A DNA stretch of 29,569 nt, from NCBI GenBank assembly GCA_019416065.1, contig DXYB01000027.1, positions 1 to 29,569 on the forward strand, in the 5' to 3' direction. The stretch is from Acidaminococcus sp. Lineage in GTDB: Bacteria; Bacillota; Negativicutes; Acidaminococcales; Acidaminococcaceae. The translations under genes and the position numbers were made by a program. How positions within the stretch are numbered: the first letter of the stretch is position 1; each line of letters opens with the position of its first letter. Below, piece by piece: positions 15,582 through 23,887 of the stretch. The notes below the pieces were generated by a model, which saw only the letters and a program-made list of their open reading frames with translations, ran no database searches and had not been told where the DNA came from.

Positions 15582-17285
15582 TTAATCCCCCCTTTGCGCC
15601 TGGCATTGCAACTGGTAGAGCGCTGCGTATTCTGGGTCCTGCATAAGCGCTTGATGCGGTCCCATCCGGAGCGTGCCACCCTGCAAAAAACCAATTTGGT
15701 CCATTTGGGGAAACATAGCCATACGATGAGAGATAAGTAGGATGATCCGCCAGGATTCCTGTTGCCGGAGCGCCTGAAAAATTTTCTTTTCCGTTAGCGC
15801 ATCCACGGCAGCAAAGGGATCATCCAAAATCAAAACCGGTGCTTGGGAATAGAGCGCCCTGGCTAAGGCCAATCGGGCCTGCTGTCCGCCGGACAATGCG
15901 CTGCCTTCCATACCAACTGGCGTAGCGGGTGTCACCTCGCCAGCGATCTGGACTTCTTCCAGCACTTTTTGAAGACGCGTATCGTCTTTTTTGCCAAAGG
16001 TCAGATTCTCTTCCACAGTGCCGGTAAATAGTTCCGGAACATGTCCTGCATAGGAAAAAATGTTTTTATCATAATGGCAAATATCTTTTCCATCATATAG
16101 GATCCGCCCCTCATAGGGATATTCCTGCAAAAACAACTTGCCGAATGTACTTTTTCCTGAGGCCACTTTCCCGGTAATCCCGATGATTTCTCCAGGGCGA
16201 GCCGTAAGGCATAGGTCATGTAGCCCAAAGGACCCATCCTCCCATTGAAAATACACCTGCTGCATCTGAAGGATTCCCGGCTTTGCTGCGACTTTAGGAA
16301 TATTAGGTTCCTTTTCCGTCAAATAGTCAGCAATGCGACGCCAAGATACCTGGGCTTTCTGCACCGCATTAAACAATTTAGCCGCGTGAGAACTTTTTAC
16401 AGCCAGTTTGGTAAAGCAGGATAAATAGGACGAAAAGGCGGCAATACTCCAAATCGTCCACCCTTGTCCCAGTACATTTTTGCCGCCAAACCACAGAATA
16501 GGGATCACGCCAACCATAGAAATCACTAGATATAGCGGTTGGGGACTGTTCTGCCAGATGCCTGCCAGGACATTTTTCCGTTCGTAGTCTGCCAGGTCTT
16601 TTTCATAGGCACTAGCTCTGTTCCCGTCTTCCCCATAAATCCGGTAGGTCAACGCGTGACTGATCGCATCCACTGCTGCATTGTTTAAACGAGACATCGC
16701 CATACGGCTTTCCGCTGCGGAAGATGTCACTTTCTGTTTTAAGGCAGCAGAAGCAATGTAGGCTACCGGAGGAAACAACAATACCATAAGTGTCAGTTTC
16801 CAATCTATGCCCAGCAGCATGACCAGATACGCAAGCATCACCACCCCGGTATCAAAGATCTCCGTAGTAAATTTCCGCATCCCCTCTGCACAGGCATCTG
16901 CATCTGCAATAGCCCGTGTCATCATGGCTCCCGTATCCTCCTGCTGGATCCGTGCATAGGACTCATGAATGAGATGATGGTAGATGTTTTCCTTCATGGA
17001 GCGGCTCACCGCATTGGCAAATTTTCGTACGTACAGCCTTTTAAGCGCCCGCGCCCCCTGCACCAGTGCAATGACCAGCACATAGAAAAAAACCAGCACC
17101 AGCATATCATAACCGGTGCGGCGTCCTTGGAAAATATCATACAGGCATTGGGCCAGTTGTCCTTCAAAATAAGGACCTGCCGTCATGCCCACATTATAAA
17201 TCAGGCCCGTAATGGCCGTGAGCAGCAGCCATTTCTTCTCATTTTTAAAATAAGTAAGCCAGGAAATCCTGCGTCCGGCGGTCAT
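15582..17285 (-). CDS. ABC exporter subunit A (degenerate ATP site), permease-ATPase fusion
   Basis: This half-transporter of 567 residues has six transmembrane helices in about 15-300 and a nucleotide-binding domain from about 335. Walker A GKVASGKST is at 372-380 and the signature is canonical LSGGQ (464-468). Walker B reads LILDDP, with Asp489 where the catalytic glutamate normally lies. The Q-loop position appears to be His415, and the H-loop ISHR is kept. Its own Walker motifs therefore build a degenerate site, while its signature completes the active site of subunit B. It precedes subunit B and is the first gene of the pair. Start ATG 17285 has AAGGGA five bases upstream. Confidence 0.93.
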   Translation of the reverse strand: MTAGRRISWLTYFKNEKKWLLLTAITGLIYNVGMTAGPYFEGQLAQCLYDIFQGRRTGYDMLVLVFFYVLVIALVQGARALKRLYVRKFANAVSRSMKENIYHHLIHESYARIQQEDTGAMMTRAIADADACAEGMRKFTTEIFDTGVVMLAYLVMLLGIDWKLTLMVLLFPPVAYIASAALKQKVTSSAAESRMAMSRLNNAAVDAISHALTYRIYGEDGNRASAYEKDLADYERKNVLAGIWQNSPQPLYLVISMVGVIPILWFGGKNVLGQGWTIWSIAAFSSYLSCFTKLAVKSSHAAKLFNAVQKAQVSWRRIADYLTEKEPNIPKVAAKPGILQMQQVYFQWEDGSFGLHDLCLTARPGEIIGITGKVASGKSTFGKLFLQEYPYEGRILYDGKDICHYDKNIFSYAGHVPELFTGTVEENLTFGKKDDTRLQKVLEEVQIAGEVTPATPVGMEGSALSGGQQARLALARALYSQAPVLILDDPFAAVDALTEKKIFQALRQQESWRIILLISHRMAMFPQMDQIGFLQGGTLRMGPHQALMQDPEYAALYQLQCQAQRGD

Positions 17286-17326
17286 ACTATCCCTTCCGAT
17301 CTGCTCTACAAGTTTTCTATTTTTAT

Positions 17327-17335
17327 ATTATAGCA
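17327..17335 (-). promoter_or_regulatory. Extended -10 promoter of the ABC exporter operon
   Basis: TGCTATAAT on the minus strand is an extended -10 with a perfect hexamer. No convincing -35 is seen. A 10-bp palindrome, AGTTTAAACT, lies about 30 bases upstream at 17363-17372. Confidence 0.6.
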
Positions 17336-17403
17336 AAGCAGCTGTAATCCGGATGCGAAAAGTTTAAACTAACCATAAATTTTCACCAGAAAACCGGTTC
17401 CCC

Positions 17404-19011
17404 TTATTCTCCCAAAATACCCCAAATGCCCTGCTCTTTTAGAATTTCTCGATACTGTCCCAATTCTGTATGGATGAGACCATCAATGGTACGCATGCCC
17501 AATAGTTCCACCGGAGCCCGATCGTCGGTGAGGAGGTGGTTTCCTTTATGATAGGGTTTGAGACTGCTTGCTACCTGTGCCAGTTGCCGACAAAGCTCTG
17601 GATTTTTTTCATGCGAAATTTCCTTTTGTAAGTGAAGCACCAGATCAGAACTATTTCCAGCAAAGAGTTCCCGATTGGTAGCATGGGGAACATCCGCCGT
17701 ATACACGGTAGGAAATACGCTCGCTACGGTATCAGCCAAGTAGTGGGTAATGCTGCCTGGGCCCTCCCCTTTCATGTTCATATTTAAGACCATAACACCG
17801 CCGGGCTTTAAATGTTTCTTGACGCTTGTAAAAAATTCCTGGGTGGACATGGCAAAAGGAATGGTGATATCCTGATAAGCATCTACCATAATCAGATCAT
17901 ATTGTTTAGCATCTGCATTAAGATACGCACGGCCGTCGTAGGCCGTCACCGAAATGGATGCGGGAAGAGCAAAATACTGATGGGCCAGTGCGGTAATTTG
18001 GGGATCAATTTCCACACCAGTCATTTGAAGTTCTGGAAAATACCGCTGACACTGATGGGCATAGGTACCTGTTCCCATACCCAGAATAAGCAGCGAAGGA
18101 TGTTCCTTATGTTGGATGTCTGCCATGGCGGGCGCAGCCAATGCCACGTCATAATACATCCCCGTCAGGCCTTCCTGCTTCATTTTGATGGACTGCACCC
18201 CAAAAAGCACATTAGTGGACAAAATCACAGAATCCGGTTCTTCCCGTACCTGGAGATAATTATAGGTGGATTCTCCTTCGTACAAGATCTTTTTAGGATT
18301 CTCCCAAAAAGCAAAAGAAGTTCTATGTCCTAAAAAGCATGCCAGCAGATACACTATGATCCCAAGAATGATTGTTTTCCGGCTCCGCCCTGTAGCAGTC
18401 CAATACACTAAGGACAGCAATAGCAGAATACCGGCAAAAAGGAGAAAGGTCAGATTGGTGCCGGCAGCAGGAATGGTAACGAAAGTGGGTAGAAAAGTTC
18501 CCAAAATACTGCCGATGGTATTGGCTGCTCCCAGCCGTCCCACAATGCCGCCTGTTTCTTCTGTTTTTTCTACACAGTAGCGGGCTAAGGATGGCGTCAC
18601 TGTCCCTAAAAGAAAAAGGGGGAAAACAAATAACACCAAACACGTTACAAGCGCTGCCCACACAAGAAACCATGTATCAATCGTCAAAATCAGGAGTCCA
18701 GAAATCCCTATAATCACGTATTTCCCAAAAGCAGGAACAAGTGCCAACCACAGGGCCGCAATAAAAATCCGTTGATACAAGCGATCAGGATTTGGATCTT
18801 TATCCGCGGTACGGCCGCCGTAAACATTGCCCAGTGCCATGGCAATCATAATGGTTCCGATAATGAGCGTCCAAATAATCTGGGAAGAAGAAAAATACGG
18901 GGAAATTAGACGCTGCGCCCCGATTTCCACCGCCATCAGCGCCATTCCTGCAAAAAATTCGGTTGCGTACAGATACCAATGCTGTGCTAAGAGACCCTTT
19001 TGCTGTTCCAT
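17404..19011 (-). CDS. Membrane protein fused to a spermidine synthase-like domain
   Basis: The N-terminal 230 residues carry about seven hydrophobic segments (MALMAVEIGAQRLISPYFSS, then IIWTLIIGTIMIAMALGNVY and further). The C-terminal part is a Rossmann methyltransferase/aminopropyltransferase-type domain with LILGMGTGTYAHQ, MTGVEIDPQI, AYDGRAYLN and YDLIMVDAYQ. True spermidine synthases have a GGGDGG-like loop and a DSSDP-like catalytic segment; here these are GMGTG and DAYQD. Aminopropyl transfer is therefore doubtful, although the S-adenosyl-type binding fold seems intact. Start 19011 (535 residues) has GAAGGGG seven bases upstream, and that site is part of a hairpin. No speD or other polyamine gene is nearby. 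The family is common in bacteria but its reaction is not established to my knowledge. Confidence 0.88.
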   Translation of the reverse strand: MEQQKGLLAQHWYLYATEFFAGMALMAVEIGAQRLISPYFSSSQIIWTLIIGTIMIAMALGNVYGGRTADKDPNPDRLYQRIFIAALWLALVPAFGKYVIIGISGLLILTIDTWFLVWAALVTCLVLFVFPLFLLGTVTPSLARYCVEKTEETGGIVGRLGAANTIGSILGTFLPTFVTIPAAGTNLTFLLFAGILLLLSLVYWTATGRSRKTIILGIIVYLLACFLGHRTSFAFWENPKKILYEGESTYNYLQVREEPDSVILSTNVLFGVQSIKMKQEGLTGMYYDVALAAPAMADIQHKEHPSLLILGMGTGTYAHQCQRYFPELQMTGVEIDPQITALAHQYFALPASISVTAYDGRAYLNADAKQYDLIMVDAYQDITIPFAMSTQEFFTSVKKHLKPGGVMVLNMNMKGEGPGSITHYLADTVASVFPTVYTADVPHATNRELFAGNSSDLVLHLQKEISHEKNPELCRQLAQVASSLKPYHKGNHLLTDDRAPVELLGMRTIDGLIHTELGQYREILKEQGIWGILGE

Positions 19012-19018
19012 AAAAATA

Positions 19019-19061
19019 CCCCTTCCCCCCATACTTTATAAAAAGTATGAAAGGAAAGGGG
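19019..19061 (-). terminator. Terminator-like hairpin that contains the ribosome site of the next gene
   Basis: On the minus strand CCCCTTTCCTTTCATACTT pairs with AAGTATGGGGGGAAGGGG, with G-U pairs and one bulge. The sequence TATTTTT follows immediately. It begins 17 bases after galU and would end its transcript. The GGAAGGGG arm is also the ribosome site for the gene starting at 19011. Confidence 0.78.
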
Positions 19062-19078
19062 CTTTTTGTCAACTGGCT

Positions 19079-19957
19079 TTACCAGGCTTTCACCAAGTTT
19101 TGCAAATAGGCTTTGAACGCCGGACCTAGATCCTCCCGACGCAGGGCAAATTCTACAGTGGCTTTTAAATATCCCAGCTTATCTCCGGTGTCATAGCGGT
19201 CACCGGCAAATGTACAGGCATAGACCCGCTTGTTGTGGGCCATTACCCGCAACGCATCCGTCAGCTGGATTTCTCCGTTTTTACCCGGTTTGGTTTCTTC
19301 CAGAATACTAAATATGTCGGGGGTAATAACATAGCGCCCCAAAGCGGCCACATTGCTGGGGGCTTCTTCCCGGCTAGGTTTTTCTACCATATCCCGGACT
19401 TTAAACAAATTGGGATCACTGGTTTTTTCCCCATCAATAATTCCGTAAGATGATACTTGCTCCGGCGCTACTTCCTGGCAGCCAATGACCGTGCCGCCTG
19501 TTTTATCGTACTGATCGATCAGTTGCCGCAAAGCGGGTTCCCCGGTGTGGTTATACACTACATCATCCCCCAGGATGACCCCAAAGGGCTCGCCGTCAAT
19601 AAAGTCCTTGGCACACAAAACCGCATCGCCCAGGCCTCTTTGGTATTTTTGCCGTACGTAATGAATTCTTACATCGGAAATCTTCCGGATTTCCTTGAGT
19701 TGTTCCATTTTTCCGGTCTCATACAGGTGAGTCTCCAGTTCCGGAGAAGAATCGAAATGATCTTCTATAGCCCGCTTGGCATGCCCGGAAATAATCAAAA
19801 TCTGCTCAATGCCGCTTTGTTGAATTTCCTCGACAATATACTGAATGGTAGGTTTATCCACAATGGGTAGCATTTCCTTGGGCATGGCCTTGGTCTCCGG
19901 CAGGAACCGAGTACCAAATCCGGCGGCGGGAATAACTGCTTTGCGTACTTTTTGCAT
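19079..19957 (-). CDS. galU: UTP--glucose-1-phosphate uridylyltransferase
   Basis: GalU makes UDP-glucose from UTP and glucose-1-phosphate for cell-envelope polysaccharides, glycolipids and galactose use. The nucleotide-binding start is KAVIPAAGFGTRFLPETKAM (residues 6-25), followed by KEMLPIVDKPTIQYIVEE. GVILGDDVVYN, GTVIGCQEVAPEQVSSYGII and GRYVITPDIF are typical. Length 292 is normal. It begins 15 bases after the pth stop with GGAG before the ATG, so the two are cotranscribed. Its transcript should stop at the hairpin at 19019-19061. Confidence 0.97.
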   Translation of the reverse strand: MQKVRKAVIPAAGFGTRFLPETKAMPKEMLPIVDKPTIQYIVEEIQQSGIEQILIISGHAKRAIEDHFDSSPELETHLYETGKMEQLKEIRKISDVRIHYVRQKYQRGLGDAVLCAKDFIDGEPFGVILGDDVVYNHTGEPALRQLIDQYDKTGGTVIGCQEVAPEQVSSYGIIDGEKTSDPNLFKVRDMVEKPSREEAPSNVAALGRYVITPDIFSILEETKPGKNGEIQLTDALRVMAHNKRVYACTFAGDRYDTGDKLGYLKATVEFALRREDLGPAFKAYLQNLVKAW

Positions 19958-19972
19958 TGTTTGACTCCTTTT

Positions 19973-20572
19973 TTACACAATAGGTTCTGGTTGTTTAGAC
20001 GGAGACTTTTTATTAAATTCCTGCATAAGAAGGCCAATATCCACACCTTGCATCCATTTTTGTACGGCATCTGCCGCATGTTCCAAGGCTTCCCGGATTT
20101 TTTCCTTATCCTCTCCTTGGAATGGATGAAGCACATGGGAAATCACAAGCTTTTCCTCGTGGGCTGGGTGCCCTATGCCCACTTTAATCCGGGGATAATT
20201 CTGGCTGCCCAATGCATTTTCAATGGATTTTAGTCCATTATGCCCGCCACTGGTGCCTTTTCGACGGATTCGCAGCGTCCCTACCGGCAGATCCATATCA
20301 TCCTGGATTACCAAGACTTCTTCCGGAGGGATGTGGTAGAACCTGGCAAAATCCGCTGCGGCAACGCCGCTGTTATTCATATAGGTGGTAGGTTTAAGCA
20401 GATAGCATTTTTCCGGCATCCTTTTTTCCAGATACAACGCATTATCCGCTTTCTTCCAATTTTCAGTATCGGACCAGCGCTTTGCCAGAATATCCGCAGT
20501 CATAAACCCGATATTATGGCGCGTCCCGGCATATTCTTTGCCGATATTGCCCAGGGCAACCACAAGTTTCAT
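19973..20572 (-). CDS. pth: Peptidyl-tRNA hydrolase
   Basis: Pth releases peptides from peptidyl-tRNA that dropped off ribosomes. Key residues are Asn9, His19 in YAGTRHNIGF, Asn67 in TYMNNSG, the aspartates of QDDMDLP (91-94) and GTSGGHNGLKSIE. One small oddity is that the usual GNPG turn reads GNIG, with Ile10 for Pro. Length 199 is typical. AAGGAG precedes ATG 20572. It follows prs in the order shared with Bacillus (glmU-prs-ctc-pth), although ctc is missing, and it is followed by galU. Confidence 0.97.
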   Translation of the reverse strand: MKLVVALGNIGKEYAGTRHNIGFMTADILAKRWSDTENWKKADNALYLEKRMPEKCYLLKPTTYMNNSGVAAADFARFYHIPPEEVLVIQDDMDLPVGTLRIRRKGTSGGHNGLKSIENALGSQNYPRIKVGIGHPAHEEKLVISHVLHPFQGEDKEKIREALEHAADAVQKWMQGVDIGLLMQEFNKKSPSKQPEPIV

Positions 20573-20596
20573 TCAATCGACTCCTTATATGAGAAA

Positions 20597-20618
20597 AGGC
20601 CGCCCTAAAAGACGGCCT
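20597..20618 (-). terminator. Terminator after prs
   Basis: On the minus strand AGGCCGTC pairs with GGCGGCCT (one G-U pair), followed by TTTTCTC. It lies only 25 bases before the pth start, so pth-galU depend on read-through or on a promoter inside the end of prs. Confidence 0.8.
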
Positions 20619-20626
20619 CCCCGTGC

Positions 20627-21592
20627 TTATTGTTTAAACAAAGCGCTGATGGACAGGTGATTATAAATTCGTAATATAGTTTCTGCCAGCATAGGCGCTA
20701 CGGAAAGCTGGGTGATCTTCGGATGCTTCTTGTTGGGAGGCAGGGGAATGGTATTGGTCACCACCAGTTCCTTGATTTCAGATTGGGCAATACGGCTCAG
20801 CGCCGGATCCGTCAAAATCGGATGGGTAACGCAGGCATAAATATCCTTGGCACCAAACTTTTTCAGCGCCTTGGCCCCTTCGCACAAAGAGCCGGCCGTA
20901 TCCACAATATCGTCCACCATAATGCAGATCTTGTCTTCAACATTGCCGATAAGGTTCATGACTTCAGCCACACCGGGTTCCGGACGCCGTTTATCAATGA
21001 TGGCCATGCCACATTCCAGACGGGTTGCAATATTCCTGGCACGGCTCACGCCACCTAAATCCGGGGAAACAACAATTAATTCTTCCGGTGAAAAGCCTTT
21101 TTCTTTAATATAGTCAGCCAAAATCGGGCCGCCAGGCATATGGTCTACAGGAATATCAAAAAATCCCTGGATTTGTGCCGCATGTAAATCTACTGTTACC
21201 AAGCGAGTAATCCCGGAAACATCCATCAGGTCGGCCATCAATTTAGCGGTAATCGGTTCCCGGCCCCGGGCCTTACGATCCTGACGGGCATACCCGTAGA
21301 AAGGAACCACTGCGGTAATATGCCGGGCGCTGGCGCGTTTAAAGGCGTCGCACATAATCAAAAGCTCCATGATATTGTCATTGACAGCCGGTCCGCAAGT
21401 AGGTTGGATGACAAATACATCTTTGCCCCGCACGCTCTCATTGATCATGACCTGTACTTCACCATTGTTGAAACGGTTAATAACAGCATCCCCTACCTGT
21501 GTGCCCAGGTAGGCTGCGATTTCCCGTGCCAGATCAGGATTGGCATTACCGGAAAAAATGGCCATATCTTCGCCTGTTTTATCACCCAACAT
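20627..21592 (-). CDS. prs: Ribose-phosphate pyrophosphokinase
   Basis: Prs makes PRPP from ribose-5-phosphate and ATP for purine, pyrimidine, histidine, tryptophan and NAD synthesis. Motifs include IFSGNANPDLA, the flexible loop FYGYARQDRKARGREPI, VDLHAAQIQGFFDIPVDH (134-151) and the PRPP loop IMVDDIVDTAGSLCEGA (224-240). Length 321 is normal. The start at 21592 has GGGGGA nine bases upstream; a second methionine at residue 10 would also give a sensible N-terminus. It has its own good promoter and terminator. Its product is the effector read by PurR, encoded nearby. Confidence 0.97.
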   Translation of the reverse strand: MLGDKTGEDMAIFSGNANPDLAREIAAYLGTQVGDAVINRFNNGEVQVMINESVRGKDVFVIQPTCGPAVNDNIMELLIMCDAFKRASARHITAVVPFYGYARQDRKARGREPITAKLMADLMDVSGITRLVTVDLHAAQIQGFFDIPVDHMPGGPILADYIKEKGFSPEELIVVSPDLGGVSRARNIATRLECGMAIIDKRRPEPGVAEVMNLIGNVEDKICIMVDDIVDTAGSLCEGAKALKKFGAKDIYACVTHPILTDPALSRIAQSEIKELVVTNTIPLPPNKKHPKITQLSVAPMLAETILRIYNHLSISALFKQ

Positions 21593-21630
21593 ACAATCAA
21601 TCCCCCACGTATAGTTTTTAATCTACTCAA

Positions 21631-21659
21631 AGTATACAACGCATTACCGACTCTGGCAA
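21631..21659 (-). promoter_or_regulatory. Promoter of prs
   Basis: The minus strand reads TTGCCA, 17 bases, TATACT; both match 5 of 6. It lies in the 72-base gap between glmU and prs. Confidence 0.75.
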
Positions 21660-21664
21660 GGCGC

Positions 21665-23038
21665 TTATTTTTGGTTCTGCTGTTTTTCAGCCCAGCCGGC
21701 AATATTAACCTGCCGACTACGACCCACACCTAGAGCGTTATCCGGCACATCTTTGGTAATGGTAGAACCCGCTGCAATATAACTTCCCTTGCCGATTCGT
21801 ACCGGTGCTACTAGGTTGCTATTGCAACCTACAAAGGCATCATCTTCAATAACGGTACGATGTTTGACTTTGCCGTCATAGTTAACCGTAATGGTTCCAC
21901 AGCCCATATTGACGCCACTACCAATATCGCTGTCCCCAATATACTGCAGATGCGGCAACTTGGTTCCCATCCCCACGTTGGAATTTTTTACTTCTACAAA
22001 ATTCCCCATCTTCACATGATCTCCGATCACCGTATTGGGGCGCAGGTGATCAAAGGGCCCCATTTGTACCCCATTGCCCACCTGGCAATCATGGGCATAG
22101 ACAAACTGAATATGGGAAGCATTTCCCACTTTTACATTGGTAAAACGAACTTGAGGCCCTACTTCGCAGTCTTCCCCAATCTCCGTATTGCCTTCTAGCC
22201 AGGTAAAAGGATACAAGATGGTATCCCGCCCTACCTTGACACCTTTTTCCACAAAGGTACTATCCGGATCCATTACAGTGACCCCTTCATCCATAAGGCG
22301 TCCCACGATCCGTGCGTTCATAATTTTCTGCGCCGCCGCTAGCTGCCGTCTAGAGTTTACCCCCATCACCATATCAAAATCGTTGGTTCGAATGCCGGAT
22401 ACCTTGCCGCCCCTCTGAAGGCATTCTTTCAAGATATCCGTCAAATAATATTCTCCCTGGGCGTTATCATTTTTCAAACGCGCCAAAAGATCAAACAGCA
22501 ACGGCATTTCCACGCAATAAATCCCGGTATTGATTTCCTGGATTTTTCGCTCTTCTGGGGTGGCATCCTTTTCTTCCACAATCCCGGTTACCTGTCTGCA
22601 GTCATCACGTAAAATTCTTCCATACCCAAAAGGATCAGGTGCAAGGGCTGTCAGTACGCTGACCTGGGCCCCGCTTTGGAGATGTTTTTCATAAAATTTG
22701 CGTAATTCCGTGCCTTCCAAAAGAGGAGTGTCCCCGCATAAAATCAGGGCCGTTCCTTCTTCATCTCCCAAAAGGTCCCTGGCCTGGAGCACCGCATGGC
22801 CAGTTCCCAGTTGCTCGGACTGGATTGCAACGCGGGCCCTTGTTCCCAAAAATTCCGTTACTTTTTCGCTGCCAAAGCCTACAATCACTACTTGGTCATC
22901 GGCTCCGGCTTCGTCCGCCGCATCCAGTACATGTTCCAGCATGGGTTTACCGGACAATTTATGAAGTACTTTCGGGAGTTTGGATTTCATCCGGGTTCCC
23001 TTACCTGCTGCTAAAATAATTGCAGCCAATTCTGCCAT
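21665..23038 (-). CDS. glmU: Bifunctional N-acetylglucosamine-1-phosphate uridyltransferase / glucosamine-1-phosphate acetyltransferase
   Basis: GlmU carries out the last two steps to UDP-N-acetylglucosamine for peptidoglycan and other envelope polymers. The N-terminal uridyltransferase domain begins IILAAGKGTRMKSKLPKVLH (residues 7-26). The C-terminal left-handed beta-helix has repeated hexapeptides from about 250, with GPFDHLRPNTVIGDHVKMG and NYDGKVKHRTVIEDDAFVG near its acetyltransferase site. Length 457 is normal. It follows purR by 36 bases with GGAGGC upstream, in the ispE-gntR-purR-glmU unit. Confidence 0.97.
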   Translation of the reverse strand: MAELAAIILAAGKGTRMKSKLPKVLHKLSGKPMLEHVLDAADEAGADDQVVIVGFGSEKVTEFLGTRARVAIQSEQLGTGHAVLQARDLLGDEEGTALILCGDTPLLEGTELRKFYEKHLQSGAQVSVLTALAPDPFGYGRILRDDCRQVTGIVEEKDATPEERKIQEINTGIYCVEMPLLFDLLARLKNDNAQGEYYLTDILKECLQRGGKVSGIRTNDFDMVMGVNSRRQLAAAQKIMNARIVGRLMDEGVTVMDPDSTFVEKGVKVGRDTILYPFTWLEGNTEIGEDCEVGPQVRFTNVKVGNASHIQFVYAHDCQVGNGVQMGPFDHLRPNTVIGDHVKMGNFVEVKNSNVGMGTKLPHLQYIGDSDIGSGVNMGCGTITVNYDGKVKHRTVIEDDAFVGCNSNLVAPVRIGKGSYIAAGSTITKDVPDNALGVGRSRQVNIAGWAEKQQNQK

Positions 23039-23074
23039 AATGAATCTGCCTCCTGCGTTTACTACTTTTTTTAT

Positions 23075-23887
23075 TTACAGCCGTTCCGGCACAATGCTGA
23101 TGGCCTTTGTTACATCGTCCACGCCTTTTAACGTAAGCAGGGACGCATAGTCCTTGACCACTTTCTCTTCTGGTTCCCGGCTGGCAATAAACAAATAAGT
23201 TCCTACTACTTTAGCGCCCACTTCTTCTGCCAGTTCCTGCATACCTCTAGCCGTTCCACCGGCACGCATAAAGTCATCTACAACGAGCACTCTTGCGCCT
23301 TCCGGCAATGCTTTCCGGGGCAGGCTCATGGTCTGGATTTTTTTGCTGGAACCGCTCACATAACTGATACTGACAGCGGGACCTTCCGTGATCCTTGCTT
23401 CTTTGCGTGCCATCACCATGGGAATATTGAAAGCCCGTGCTGTAGAAAAGGCTAAGGAAATCCCTTTCGCCTCCACCGTCATAACGTATTCAGGCCGCAG
23501 TTCAATGGTCCGTTGCATGATCATCTCTCCCAATCGGAAGGAAATCCGAGGCGTAAAGAGGATGTCATTCATATAAATCATACCACCTGGCAATAGTCGG
23601 GATGGTTTGCTGAGCCGCTCTGCCAATTCTTTTAGGAACTCATTATTAGACTGGGTAGCATGAGAGGGAATATAGCGAACTCCGCCACTGGCTCCTGCCA
23701 CGGTTTCAATCACTCCCAGGTCATAGGTGGCAAGACCGTTGCGAATGGTCTGTACATCTTCAGAGAGAGTGGATTTGGCAACGTCAAACCGATCACAGAA
23801 TTCATTGAAAGAAAACAGATAGTTCGGATGATCATTCAGTTCCTTGGTTAGTGCCACAATCCGTTCCATACGTTTTACTCGAGCCAT
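23075..23887 (-). CDS. purR: Purine operon repressor PurR
   Basis: This is the Gram-positive PurR type: a winged-helix domain (residues 1-72) joined to a phosphoribosyltransferase-like domain that senses PRPP. Key stretches are FSFNEFCDRFDVAKSTLSED and the PRPP loop VLVVDDFMRAGGTARGM (200-216). In Bacillus it represses purine genes, and PRPP relieves repression. Length 270 is close to the usual 285. It overlaps the upstream GntR gene by one base (TAATG), so translation is probably coupled. Closeness to prs, whose product it senses, is a conserved arrangement. Confidence 0.96.
   Translation of the reverse strand: MARVKRMERIVALTKELNDHPNYLFSFNEFCDRFDVAKSTLSEDVQTIRNGLATYDLGVIETVAGASGGVRYIPSHATQSNNEFLKELAERLSKPSRLLPGGMIYMNDILFTPRISFRLGEMIMQRTIELRPEYVMTVEAKGISLAFSTARAFNIPMVMARKEARITEGPAVSISYVSGSSKKIQTMSLPRKALPEGARVLVVDDFMRAGGTARGMQELAEEVGAKVVGTYLFIASREPEEKVVKDYASLLTLKGVDDVTKAISIVPERL

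Noticed and set aside
17363..17372. AGTTTAAACT palindrome as an operator for the ABC exporter
   Set aside because: A single 10-base AT-rich palindrome is expected by chance. There is no second copy or link to a regulator.
17383..17397. ACCAG/CCGGT hairpin as terminator of the spermidine synthase-like gene
   Set aside because: The stem is only 5 bp with a G-U pair, and no T-run follows. I cannot support a terminator there.
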